Positions 52,159 through 60,905 of a DNA stretch of 64,000 bases are shown here, piece after piece; the first letter of the stretch is position 1; the number at the start of each line of letters is the position of its first letter. Under the pieces are notes generated by a model. That model searched no databases. It was not told where the DNA came from and saw only the letters and a program-made list of their open reading frames with translations. Origin of the DNA: Spirochaetales bacterium (GTDB lineage: Bacteria; Spirochaetota; Spirochaetia; SZUA-6; RPPD01); the NCBI GenBank assembly GCA_016930675.1, contig JAFGGG010000010.1, forward strand, positions 1 to 64,000. The letters run 5' to 3'. The position numbers were made by a program, and so were the translations under genes.

Positions 52159-52187
52159 TTGACAACACAGAGGGGCTGAAATAGAAT
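52159..52187 (+). promoter_or_regulatory. Promoter abutting the Ser/Thr kinase start
   Basis: TTGACA at 52159-52164, 17-base spacer, TAGAAT at 52182-52187. The ATG at 52199 is about where transcription begins; there is no SD, so the message is probably leaderless. Confidence 0.65.
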
Positions 52188-52198
52188 TAAAAACTGCT

Positions 52199-53086
52199 AT
52201 GGCACAAAAAAAAATCGGCAGCTATTTTGTCATCCAATCAATGGAACGGGGAGGCACGGCAAAAATATATTTGGCCGGGCAAAGCGGGCAAGAACAGAAG
52301 TACATACTTAAAGAATTGATAATCACCAACAGCAAAGAAATCAGGCAGCGCTTTGAGCGCGAAGCACAGCTTATGCGTAAGTTTAATCATCCCAATATCG
52401 TAAAGGTGTATGATTATTTTAAAGCGGGCTCCCATTATTACATAGCTATGGAGTTTGTAGACGGTATGTCTTTGGATAAGCTGATCAGGGAAAAAACAGT
52501 AATTTCGCCTCTGCCGGGTATTTTAATCCTGCACCAGGTGTGCCTGGGCCTGCAGTACGCGCACGGCAAGGGAGTAGTTCATAGGGATATCAAACCGGCT
52601 AATGTGCTTATCGCGAAAAACGGCAGCATCAAACTCACCGATTTTGGGATTGCCACTCCGGATGCCGAGGATCAAAGCGAGCGCCTTACGGAAACAGGAT
52701 TCTATTTCGGTACTCCCGTTTATATCTCCCCCGAACAGCTGGAGAGCACTAAGCATGTGGATGAGCGCTCCGATATTTATTCAATGGGCGTTATGCTTTA
52801 CGAGATGATGACCGGCGAGAGACCCTTCGAATCAGATTTTTCAAGTGAAACCATCACCAACATTTACGACGGCAAATATGTAAAACCGCAAAAGCACAAC
52901 CCGCATCTTCCCGCTAAAATCAGATCCATTATTATAAAGGCCATGAGCTCCGCCAAAAAAAACCGCTACGCGAACGTACAAGAGCTGCTCAAGGTTTTGG
53001 AACCGTTTATGAAACAGTATCAGGAACAAAAAGCCATCACAGGGCAGATAAAAGACTATCTGTCAGGCACATCAGACGCGTATTAG
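52199..53086 (+). CDS. Soluble Hanks-type Ser/Thr protein kinase
   Basis: 295 residues, almost only the kinase domain. Catalytic Lys38 in YILKEL, Asp130 in VVHRDIKPANVL, Asp148 in KLTDFGIA, then FGTPVYISPEQL as the activation-loop end. No membrane helix, unlike most bacterial kinases with a PASTA tail, so it is cytoplasmic. Substrate likely the next gene, an OmpA-domain protein with a Ser/Thr-rich cytoplasmic part. Probable leaderless start. Confidence 0.92.
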   Translation: MAQKKIGSYFVIQSMERGGTAKIYLAGQSGQEQKYILKELIITNSKEIRQRFEREAQLMRKFNHPNIVKVYDYFKAGSHYYIAMEFVDGMSLDKLIREKTVISPLPGILILHQVCLGLQYAHGKGVVHRDIKPANVLIAKNGSIKLTDFGIATPDAEDQSERLTETGFYFGTPVYISPEQLESTKHVDERSDIYSMGVMLYEMMTGERPFESDFSSETITNIYDGKYVKPQKHNPHLPAKIRSIIIKAMSSAKKNRYANVQELLKVLEPFMKQYQEQKAITGQIKDYLSGTSDAY

Positions 53087-53186
53087 ATAACCAAAAAAAA
53101 AATAATGTACGCTTGCACGAGCATGTAAGGTGGAGTATGCTTTAGATACATTGTTTACTGTACATTAAAAAAATAAGGAGTTAAAC

Positions 53187-54098
53187 ATGCCGGCAAATCC
53201 AAAGGATGACAGAAATTTCATCTCACACGAAAAACATGAGCTTGATTATTTATTAAATAAATGGGATAAGGCCGCAAACAAAAGCAACAGGGAAATCCTA
53301 ACCGACGAGCTTAAAAAATACAAAGCCGACAAGGACTGGGCGCCGCACAACCGGGAGCGCTTTTACGAGTATGTGGAAGCCAAGGGTATCAAAACCCTTT
53401 TAGCGGACAAACAAGCGCAAGCCTCCCCGCCTACAGTTTTGCTGGACAGTTCCGAGGAAGAGGATTCTTACACGGTTATTAAAAAGCGGGCAGCCCCGCC
53501 GCGCAAAAAGAAAAAGGGAGCGCTTATTCCCTTGCTTTTGATTTTGGCCGGTATACTCGTAATAAGTGTGCTGGTTTTCTTTTTGTTTTTATACAAGCCG
53601 GGAGACTCCGCACGGATGACTGAACGTACGCCCGACAGTACCGAAACTGAGAGCCAAGCGGCGGTTGCAGACCAAGCGGAGGTGGAAAACACTGCAGCAG
53701 ATGTGGAACAGGACGAAGAAGCTGCTGCTGTGCTGGGGCAGTTTAGAAAGATCGTATCAGACAATACACCGCTGCTTTTTGTGGGAGATCAGGCGGTCCT
53801 GCTGCCGGGGCAGGAAGTAAAATTGGATACCATAGTTAAAGGTATGGCGGACCTTGAGAGATTGGATCTCACTCTTTCGGGACATACCGCGGACACGGGG
53901 GTTCCTTCCCATGAAATGGAACTCAGCAAAGAAAGGGCCATGACTGTTAAGAGTTATCTTGAGCAGACTTCAGACGGAACGGAACTCAAGATTAACATAA
54001 TCGGCAAAGGAGCCTCAGAACCGGTTGTCAAAGATGTGCCCGTTGCGGAGCAGCAGCCCAACAGAAGGGTGGAGATTACCGTCAACAGCGCGGAATAA
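53187..54098 (+). CDS. OmpA-domain inner-membrane protein with cytoplasmic N-terminus
   Basis: 303 residues. Residues 1-110 are cytoplasmic and highly charged; the part at ~82-100 (TVLLDSSEEEDSYTVIKK) carries Ser/Thr among acidic residues and is a plausible phosphorylation site. One membrane helix at 112-136. A linker rich in Glu/Ala follows, then an OmpA/MotB-like peptidoglycan-binding domain at ~185-303 with ELSKERAMTVKSYL and NRRVEIT. AAGGAG precedes the ATG. Together with the kinase it could link wall state to phosphorylation; this is inference. Confidence 0.85.
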   Translation: MPANPKDDRNFISHEKHELDYLLNKWDKAANKSNREILTDELKKYKADKDWAPHNRERFYEYVEAKGIKTLLADKQAQASPPTVLLDSSEEEDSYTVIKKRAAPPRKKKKGALIPLLLILAGILVISVLVFFLFLYKPGDSARMTERTPDSTETESQAAVADQAEVENTAADVEQDEEAAAVLGQFRKIVSDNTPLLFVGDQAVLLPGQEVKLDTIVKGMADLERLDLTLSGHTADTGVPSHEMELSKERAMTVKSYLEQTSDGTELKINIIGKGASEPVVKDVPVAEQQPNRRVEITVNSAE

Positions 54099-54100
54099 TA

Positions 54101-55213
54101 TTACACGCGCGGAACACAGATTATACCTGCTCCGTTCAGACGTGGAAAATCCTTCCCCGCGCAGACATAACAAAGCGTCTTTCCGTTTTTTTCTACCGCT
54201 CTGCTCTGCATTACCCCCTCCCCGCATTTTTCACACGGCACACTTTCGAATATGGGGGCGCAAGCAGGCAGTGTGGGTTTGACTTCTTGGCAGGAAAATA
54301 CTTTTTCAAAAGGATATTCAAGCACATGAAAGGAGACTTCCCGGGACAGTTTTTTGAATTCATTCAGTCCCGTTTCACCGCCCTGACGGTGTGTAATAAC
54401 CTTATCGAATAAAGATTGAAAATCAGGATGGTCCGTGTTTACCAGGTTCCAGTAACCGGGTTTTACCGCGATTCTGAAGCCTTTTCCGCCGCGCACGGCG
54501 AAGGTTGCCGCTGTTTTCCCCAGGTCATGAAAAATAAGCGTATTATTACCGAACGTGCATCCGGATACAACCTGAATGCCGTCGGCGAAACAGTTGTTTG
54601 TTTCCGTAATGACGATGAAATTTTCAGCGATTCCGTCGGAACTCCAATTCGCAAGCTCCCTCATGCCCCGAACGGCGGCGTACACGCCGAGCGCCAAACC
54701 CGGACAGAAATGGCCGTGAAGCTCCCCCGCTTTGGCAAGGCAGCTGGAGAGTTCTCCCCCTTTGCTCATTCTGATTATATCGTTTCGCGGATTATCCGAA
54801 ATCCAATCTTGGTTTACTTTTTCAACTTCTTCATAGTCGAATACCGGCGTAAACGGCTTGATGTCATATACCGGCGTGCCGTCTACGGCATCCAGACCGC
54901 GGACACGTAGAATGTTGTTCTCCAGTTTTAACAGGCGGACGGTGGAAAGCCCCAGCCCTGACGGCCTTCTGGGGCTTCTGGAAGCGAACACTCCCTTTAT
55001 TTCTCCATTATAAACCGGGCCCTTGAGCGAGTAATCACCGGAAAGGTGAAAGCCGAATATCACCTGGATATATCGGGATTCATCCAGGCGGTAGAGTCCG
55101 TCAAGATATTCGGGATCAACTTCTATGGTGCTTTCATGTTTTCTCATCTCGAAGGGGTCTTCCTGTTTTTTAAAACCGCTGCTTACGGTTCCAATCCGTA
55201 CCAGGCGTATCAT
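54101..55213 (-). CDS. TrmO-FmdE fusion protein with C-terminal zinc ribbon
   Basis: 370 residues. Residues 1-140: TrmO/TsaA (UPF0066) beta-barrel with FASRSPRRPSGLGLSTVRLL and GLDAVDGTPVYDIKPF, the fold that methylates N6-threonylcarbamoyladenosine 37 of tRNA using SAM. Residues ~155-300: FmdE domain with AGELHGHFCPGLALGVYA and NCFADGIQVVSGCTFGNNTL. Residues 327-351: zinc ribbon with CEKC and CYVC pairs. FmdE was named for a methanogen molybdenum enzyme operon; here the fusion with TrmO is unusual. It sits beside a FecBCD-type importer, with a terminator between. Confidence 0.88.
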   Translation of the reverse strand: MIRLVRIGTVSSGFKKQEDPFEMRKHESTIEVDPEYLDGLYRLDESRYIQVIFGFHLSGDYSLKGPVYNGEIKGVFASRSPRRPSGLGLSTVRLLKLENNILRVRGLDAVDGTPVYDIKPFTPVFDYEEVEKVNQDWISDNPRNDIIRMSKGGELSSCLAKAGELHGHFCPGLALGVYAAVRGMRELANWSSDGIAENFIVITETNNCFADGIQVVSGCTFGNNTLIFHDLGKTAATFAVRGGKGFRIAVKPGYWNLVNTDHPDFQSLFDKVITHRQGGETGLNEFKKLSREVSFHVLEYPFEKVFSCQEVKPTLPACAPIFESVPCEKCGEGVMQSRAVEKNGKTLCYVCAGKDFPRLNGAGIICVPRV

Positions 55214-55242
55214 CTTTTTCCTCCGTATTAAGTTATGTTTCC

Positions 55243-55268
55243 GAAAAAGCCACCACCTATAGTGGTGG
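55243..55268 (-). terminator. Rho-independent terminator of the ABC importer operon
   Basis: Stem ccaccac (55250-55256) with gtggtgg (55262-55268), five-base loop, followed on the minus strand by CTTTTTC. Separates the importer from the TrmO-FmdE gene. Confidence 0.75.
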
Positions 55269-55327
55269 TATGTTGATTGATGCTCAAATCCGTTCGGCGC
55301 TTTTCAACAAATCACGTGTTTTTACGT

Positions 55328-56086
55328 TCAATACTTGGCCGGAATGACCACCGGATATTCTTCTGTATAATGAATCGACACATCGATGCCGTATACCTCC
55401 TGTATCAGCTTTTCAGTGATATCGTTTTTTGTGCAGACCGCGAAAATGACATTATCCTTTAAAAAGATGAACCTGTCCGCGTAATGAATGGCCATATTCA
55501 GATCGTGGACACTCATGATAACCGAAACATCATGTCCTGTGGCGATTTCCTTTATCAGCGCGAGTATTTCTATCTGGTTTTTCAGGTCAAGGCTGGTCGT
55601 GGGTTCGTCAAGAAGCAGCAGCTTGGGTTCCTGAACCAGCGCCCTGGCGATACAGACCTTTTGCAGCTCGCCGCCGGAAAGCTCGTCGATATATCTCAAA
55701 CTCAGATCGTTTAAGTTCAGTCTTTGCAAAATGGCGCTTACCGTCAGCATATCCTTTTGCGATATTCTGAAACCCATGTGCGGCTGCCGTCCCAGTAATA
55801 CCGCGTCGAAAACAGTCTGCCGCGCCGTATCGTTGCGTTGGGCTACATAGCCCATTTTTTGGGCGATGGCCCTGCCTCCCAGAGTGTTTAAATCTTCTTC
55901 ATCTATAAATATGCTTCCGCTGCGTATTTTTAAAATTCTGTTAATGCATTTTAACAATGTCGTCTTTCCCACACCATTGGGCCCCAACAGCGCAATAATC
56001 TCATTACTTTTAAGAGTAAAGGAGATACCGTTAAGAATATTCCTCGACGCGTAATTGAACTCCACTTTTTCCAGCCTTAAAATCAT
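55328..56086 (-). CDS. ABC transporter ATPase of the FecE/BtuD type
   Basis: 252 residues. Walker A GPNGVGKTT at ~35-43, signature LSGGELQKV, Walker B LLLLDEPTTSLD, and H-loop in MSVHDLNM. Its start overlaps the permease stop by four bases. This type takes up metal chelates, haem, cobalamin or molybdate. The FmdE neighbour hints at a molybdenum/tungsten or other metal-related cargo, but nothing in this ATPase decides it. Confidence 0.92.
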   Translation of the reverse strand: MILRLEKVEFNYASRNILNGISFTLKSNEIIALLGPNGVGKTTLLKCINRILKIRSGSIFIDEEDLNTLGGRAIAQKMGYVAQRNDTARQTVFDAVLLGRQPHMGFRISQKDMLTVSAILQRLNLNDLSLRYIDELSGGELQKVCIARALVQEPKLLLLDEPTTSLDLKNQIEILALIKEIATGHDVSVIMSVHDLNMAIHYADRFIFLKDNVIFAVCTKNDITEKLIQEVYGIDVSIHYTEEYPVVIPAKY

Positions 56087-57153
56087 CTTTTACGGCCTTT
56101 GATAATAAGATACACGAACATCGGCACCCCGAGAAACGCGGTAAAAATAGCCACCGAAAACACGCGCGGCGCCATAACGAACTGGGCGCATATATCAGCG
56201 CCTAAAAGAATTATGCCGCCGGCGATACAGGAACCGGGCAGCAGGAATCTGTGATCGTCTCCGATAATCCTCCTCACGATATGAGGGCAGACAAGTCCGA
56301 TGAATCCGATAATACCGATAAACGCGATTATCACGGCCGTAACCAGCGATGCCGTCACCATGCCTGAAAGCCTTACCGCCTCTACGGGTACGCCCAGGCT
56401 TTTCGCGGTCTCGTCGCCCGCGTCGAGAGCATTATATCTCCACCGCTGGCTGATAAAAAATATAATGCTGACCGTGACTACAACCATGATCACGACAAGC
56501 TCCAGCCATTTTGTCCTGCCCGCGTCGCCGAACGTCCAGAACACCATGGCCCCCAACTGCACGTCGTCCGCGAAATACTGCAGAAACATAATGCCGGCTG
56601 AAAACAAAAAACCCATGGCCACTCCGGTAAGGATCATCACTTCCGCCGAAGTGCGCTTAAGCCTGGCGATACCGATTAACACTCCTGTGGTAAGAAGGCA
56701 AAATACAAAAGCGCAAATTGTGGTAAGATACGGATTGGTGATGACAACCGCGTTCTCTCCGCCCGAGCGTACTACGCCCGCACCCAGTATCATAATGGAC
56801 AGGGCCGCGCCGAAGGCCGCCGCCTGGGATATGCCCAGGGTAAAGGGTGAACCGAGCGGGTTGCGCAATACCGACTGCATAACCGCGCCGCTTACGGCCA
56901 GACCTATGCCCGCGAAGACAGCCGTGAGAACCCGGAGCAGTCGCACATTGAAGATAATGGTATTCAGTTTGGGGTCGGCGGACATTCCCGCCAGGGTTTT
57001 TAACACGTCCATGACAGGTATGGTAACCACTCCCACACTCAAAGAAAACAAGAACAGAACCAGCAGCAAAGCGAGCGCCGCAAAAAGAAAAACAATCTTT
57101 CTGCCGATATATTTCTGATATTCCGCCGGAAAGCGGGCCTCTTCCAGATGCAT
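56083..57153 (-). CDS. FecCD-family ABC transporter permease
   Basis: 356 residues, nine to ten membrane helices. FecCD hallmarks: RLLRVLTAVFAGIGLAVSGAVMQ and NPLGSPFTLGISQAAAFGAAL in the first half; FIGIIGFIGLVCPHIVRRIIG in the second. One gene encodes the whole homodimer partner. Overlaps the ATPase start by four bases and follows the binding-protein gene by three bases, so a single operon. Confidence 0.93.
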   Translation of the reverse strand: MHLEEARFPAEYQKYIGRKIVFLFAALALLLVLFLFSLSVGVVTIPVMDVLKTLAGMSADPKLNTIIFNVRLLRVLTAVFAGIGLAVSGAVMQSVLRNPLGSPFTLGISQAAAFGAALSIMILGAGVVRSGGENAVVITNPYLTTICAFVFCLLTTGVLIGIARLKRTSAEVMILTGVAMGFLFSAGIMFLQYFADDVQLGAMVFWTFGDAGRTKWLELVVIMVVVTVSIIFFISQRWRYNALDAGDETAKSLGVPVEAVRLSGMVTASLVTAVIIAFIGIIGFIGLVCPHIVRRIIGDDHRFLLPGSCIAGGIILLGADICAQFVMAPRVFSVAIFTAFLGVPMFVYLIIKGRKR

Positions 57154-57156
57154 GGG

Positions 57157-58278
57157 CTATAAATCCACTCTTTTAAAAATCATAGTGCCAAAACTCTTGT
57201 TAATCTCGGTAAATACCGCTTTGCCTACCAGAAACTGGTAAATCTCATCCGCCTTTTTTTCGGGTTCGATGTCCGCGAAAGCCTCCGGATACAGCACCTT
57301 GCCGATAAAATAGGCATTGGCCAGGGTGGAACCGTAGTTCTGCGCATACCAGTTATAGGGGATAACCGCGTACACCTCACCGCTTTTCACGGCTTTCAAG
57401 GTTCCGTACGCCGGATCGTTTTTAAGCTCGTAAACGGCGTTTGCCCTTGGATCCGACTGCATGGTGGCGCAATCGATAAAGATGATATCCGGATCCCATT
57501 CCACTATCTTTTCCTTGGAAACAACGATATACGAAGGACCTTCACCGGTTAACGCCGCGTTGACCGTACCCGTGAACACAAACGGAGGATACGCCGTCTC
57601 GGTTGACTGCAAGCCGAGCGGACCCTTAAAGGCGATGCCGCCTATGTAGCAGGTTTTTCCGCCTTGTTTTTTAATGTCCTTTGTGCGGTTGTGAAGATCC
57701 GTAATGCAGGCGTCTATAAAAGCGATTACCGCTTCGGCGCGTTTTTGTTTATCCATGATTTGTGCCATCAGTCTGAGTGAAGAATAAAAATTTTCGCGCT
57801 CAGCGAGAAGATCACCGTAGTTCAAGGCAATGACCGGGATGCCGGTTTTTTCCTGCAGTTCTTCGGGGTCGTGTCCCATTTCCGGATATGTTTTAAAAAT
57901 AAGATCCGGCGCGGGATCGAGCGTTAAAATAAGCTCGGGATTGTCCATGCCGCGCATTTCGCCGAAAATCGGCAGCCGCTTGAAATCCGGATTGGCAAGA
58001 GCGTAGGCGCGTGCATCGAAAAAATTGTCGCGCGTTTCCAGAGAGTCAACGGCCGCCAGCCTGTCCTGGCACTGCAGGTATACCAGGTACCTCAGGCAGC
58101 CCGCTCCCGAGCAGATAATATGCGCAGGATTTTCCGGCAGCGAGACCGTTCTTCCCAGGTAATCTGTTGCGGTTTTATACGCTCCCGCCTGCCCTGTTTG
58201 TTCTGAATTCTTACCACAGGAAAAAACGAGTGCCAGTAACACAGTTGCTATAAATATATTTTTTATGAAACGGTTCAT
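57157..58278 (-). CDS. Metal-chelate-type ABC transporter substrate-binding lipoprotein
   Basis: 373 residues. Signal peptide with lipobox VFSC (Cys 21). BtuF/FepB-like fold: DYLGRTVSLPENPAHIICSG, then PDLIFKTYPEMG, and GKTCYIGGIAFKGPLGLQST in the second lobe. First gene of the operon on the minus strand. The YPPFVFTG segment and GLQSTETA are typical of a subgroup in anaerobes, but I cannot name its ligand. No cobalamin or Moco riboswitch is seen in the leader. Confidence 0.88.
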   Translation of the reverse strand: MNRFIKNIFIATVLLALVFSCGKNSEQTGQAGAYKTATDYLGRTVSLPENPAHIICSGAGCLRYLVYLQCQDRLAAVDSLETRDNFFDARAYALANPDFKRLPIFGEMRGMDNPELILTLDPAPDLIFKTYPEMGHDPEELQEKTGIPVIALNYGDLLAERENFYSSLRLMAQIMDKQKRAEAVIAFIDACITDLHNRTKDIKKQGGKTCYIGGIAFKGPLGLQSTETAYPPFVFTGTVNAALTGEGPSYIVVSKEKIVEWDPDIIFIDCATMQSDPRANAVYELKNDPAYGTLKAVKSGEVYAVIPYNWYAQNYGSTLANAYFIGKVLYPEAFADIEPEKKADEIYQFLVGKAVFTEINKSFGTMIFKRVDL

Positions 58279-58460
58279 CCAAGAAACCCCTCAATTGATA
58301 TTACGATTTTATTATTCGTGTTACCATAGCTTAAATTGTTTTTCTGTACTTGTCAAGTAGCACAGGCGCAGCGATACGCATTTATGACAGAGCTTTAAGT
58401 GCGGGCAATGTGGAAAAACTTTCAGAGATGTGAGCATCTGTATAAGTTGAAATCACTTAA

Positions 58461-58979
58461 TTACCATGCAATGTTCTGTGATATATACGGTTTTCGTGTC
58501 TGATATGTCTTGATCCATACTTTTTTTGAGGTTTTTAATTCTACCAGTTCCAGGTATACCAAATAAAGTATTTCTTTTTCTTCGCCGCTTCCTTCAATGG
58601 TACTGTTAAACTCCCCGTAAAAAATAAAATCCGCTTCGGATTTATCAAGTTTGACGGAAACCCTGTTACTGTTCACCAGAATTTCTTCAAGGTAGTGCAT
58701 TAAAGTATATGTATCAATATGATAACTGCTTCTGTTGCGGATAGAGTCCACCATGACAGCCGGTATGCTGTTTGTCTGAAATGTAAATTCCGTGCGCCAT
58801 GATCCGTTTAAACAGTCCGCGGCCAGGTCTTGCGCCGCTTTTTTTGAATCGTCGGTAGTCCATACCCAGCTGTCGGAAGCGGGATCGAGGGTATCGGCAG
58901 TGATGTCAGGCGTGGTAACGCTGAGGACGCTGAAACCAATAAAAAATACAATAGTAAATCTCAATATAAAATTTCTCAT
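58461..58979 (-). CDS. LpoB-like periplasmic protein (penicillin-binding-protein activator family)
   Basis: 172 residues from ATG 58979; an upstream in-frame ATG at 59024 would be cut off by the promoter at 58987-59014. Signal sequence at 1-25 with no lipobox Cys, so it is soluble or bound otherwise (LpoB itself is a lipoprotein). Core of the fold: NRSSYHIDTYTLMHYLEEIL, then LDKSEADFIFYGEFN and KVWIKTYQTRKPY. In E. coli LpoB activates PBP1B. The role is inferred from fold only. Confidence 0.7.
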   Translation of the reverse strand: MRNFILRFTIVFFIGFSVLSVTTPDITADTLDPASDSWVWTTDDSKKAAQDLAADCLNGSWRTEFTFQTNSIPAVMVDSIRNRSSYHIDTYTLMHYLEEILVNSNRVSVKLDKSEADFIFYGEFNSTIEGSGEEKEILYLVYLELVELKTSKKVWIKTYQTRKPYISQNIAW

Positions 58980-58986
58980 GTATAAT

Positions 58987-59014
58987 ATTCTACCACTATA
59001 ATTATTAAAAGCAA
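58987..59014 (-). promoter_or_regulatory. Promoter abutting the LpoB-like start
   Basis: On the minus strand TTGCTT (59014-59009), 16-base spacer, TAGAAT (58992-58987), then seven bases to ATG 58979. Leaderless start is likely. Confidence 0.5.
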
Positions 59015-59333
59015 TAGTTTTCATCGGGAAAGCGCAGTATTATCGAACAGGGGCATACATCATTGCGGATCACTTACATTGCGTAATATACAATTTAATT
59101 ATAATTCTTTATAACATAATCAATTAAGATATTTTTCCCGCATTTGTTATTGTGTGGCATTGCATTTTGCAATGCCCTTTGTGCAATAAAAAAAGCTTTG
59201 AAAAAATATAACTCTTTATAATGCAAACAATTAAATAGATATGCATAATTTGGTACGCTCTTTGCATATAATATTGCATAACAAAATATTTTCGTTAGGG
59301 CGTGTATGAATATTTTTTGGAAGGAGTTTAGAC
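59015..59333. other. AT-rich regulatory region with TGCA-type palindromes
   Basis: Gene-free. It carries a perfect nine-base hairpin, ggcattgca (59156-59164) with tgcaatgcc (59168-59176), and several copies of TTGCAT/ATGCAA near 59160, 59168, 59221, 59262 and 59274. The TATAAT at 59267-59272 is a possible -10 for the gene at 59334. Confidence 0.5.
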
Positions 59334-60893
59334 ATGAAAAGAAATATATATTACATAATCATAACAATCTTAGTTTTATTTATACTGGGCGCCTGTTCTC
59401 TGCCCTCGGGATCTTCGGGAGGAGGCAAAAATCACCCGGAAGAAGAAACATACATCATTTGTCCGCTGCCTCTTTCGGGCTCATTGAATCTGGATGTGAA
59501 CACCGAACTGGGATGGTATTACAAGAATCTGGAAGTAACGGAAAATGTTGCATTTGATCTTTATTTCGGTACCTCACCTGAACCCGGACTGTATGCTGAA
59601 AATCTTGATAGTTCAGCGGTGGACTTGACCGGTCTGGCTTACGATACCCGGTATTTCTGGAGAATAGAAATTAAGGACACCGATAAAATCATCACCAGCC
59701 CGGTATTCGATTTCACTACGAGGGCGAATGATCCCGCTTATGAGGAGAATATTCTGCTTGTTATAGAAGGCAGTATATATCCGGAGATTGAAGAATCACT
59801 GCTGCAATATATGGAAGACCTCATTAATGAAAATCTCTGTCCGATTGTCGTTACATGGGAATCCGGAACTGTGGAAGATTTAAAAAAGCAGATTACGCAT
59901 CTCTATTATAGTAATGATAGTATATTTAGAGGAACCTTTATTATCGGTAATCTTCCCTGTGCCTGGTTTGAGCGAATAAACGAAGGCGGCAACTATGAGC
60001 AGTTTCCATGCGAATTATACTTGATGGATATGAATGCCACCTGGGCGGATAACGATAATGACGGCATGTTTGATTATCACAGTGATTTAGTTATCGAAAC
60101 ATATGCTTCCAGGATCATGGGAACAACCGCTGAAATAAACCACTATTTTGATAAGGTTCATGATTATAAAACAAACGGAAGTTTAGTCAGTAAATGGGTC
60201 TTTATTTATAAGGATGATGACTGGTCCGGAGGCAATGTTGAGAATAAATACTATTTGGACTATATTTACAGTCAATTCTATTTCATCACGAACAGCAATG
60301 TCACAACAAGGAGTGCCTATATTTCCGCATTAACAACGAACTCTTTTATGTCCGGAGCCGAGTATGTCTATCAATGGATTCATTCCAGCCCCTCCACACT
60401 CTTTATCGAAGGTGTGGGTGAAGGTACTGTTACGGTAGATGATATCGCGAATTACAATTTCAAAGGTTCATTTTATAATCTCTTCAACTGTTCGGCGGCG
60501 CGTTTTACCGAGAATAATCTTGCCATGGCATATCTGGTAAAAACCGATTACGGACTGGCTGTAACAGGTTCAACAAAACCGGGAGGAAATTACAACGCTT
60601 ATTATTTTAACATGGCTCTTGCCTCTGCGTGGACATGGGGCGACGCCTTTCGTCATTCATATAATGTATTTATGAATGACGACGATAATTGGTTTCTGGG
60701 GATGACTATTTTGGGCGATCCCACACTCACTATTTCCAAAGAAACCGGCTTAAGCCTTATGCAGGATTCTGCTGAAACTCAATCAACTATCGATAAAAAA
60801 TTACTTGATGAAATAATGAGAAAGCAGCAAAAGTACGATAACTCTCAATCATTTGAGCAGTATAAAAAAGAGAATTTACAATTTTATGAATAA
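59334..60893 (+). CDS. Lipoprotein with FnIII-like and gingipain-like (C25) peptidase domain
   Basis: 519 residues. Lipobox LGAC (Cys 21) followed by a Ser/Gly-rich linker. Residues ~45-130 form a fibronectin type III-like domain (LAYDTRYFWRIEI). Residues ~140-480 resemble the clan CD/C25 fold: candidate catalytic His in YQWIHSSPSTLFIEG and Cys in LFNCSAARFTENNLAM, followed by GLAVTGST and the C25-typical ending TILGDPTLTI. So a surface Cys protease or a pseudo-enzyme. GGAG precedes the ATG. Ends in a hairpin terminator. Confidence 0.75.
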   Translation: MKRNIYYIIITILVLFILGACSLPSGSSGGGKNHPEEETYIICPLPLSGSLNLDVNTELGWYYKNLEVTENVAFDLYFGTSPEPGLYAENLDSSAVDLTGLAYDTRYFWRIEIKDTDKIITSPVFDFTTRANDPAYEENILLVIEGSIYPEIEESLLQYMEDLINENLCPIVVTWESGTVEDLKKQITHLYYSNDSIFRGTFIIGNLPCAWFERINEGGNYEQFPCELYLMDMNATWADNDNDGMFDYHSDLVIETYASRIMGTTAEINHYFDKVHDYKTNGSLVSKWVFIYKDDDWSGGNVENKYYLDYIYSQFYFITNSNVTTRSAYISALTTNSFMSGAEYVYQWIHSSPSTLFIEGVGEGTVTVDDIANYNFKGSFYNLFNCSAARFTENNLAMAYLVKTDYGLAVTGSTKPGGNYNAYYFNMALASAWTWGDAFRHSYNVFMNDDDNWFLGMTILGDPTLTISKETGLSLMQDSAETQSTIDKKLLDEIMRKQQKYDNSQSFEQYKKENLQFYE

Positions 60894-60905
60894 GCAATAA
60901 ATAAG

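Noticed and set aside
58279-58460. Cobalamin or molybdenum-cofactor riboswitch in the importer leader
   Set aside because: No recognisable conserved box or fitting stem pattern; 180 bases are also rather short for a cobalamin element.
59156-59176. Hairpin as a rho-independent terminator
   Set aside because: Neither strand has a T-tract right after it.
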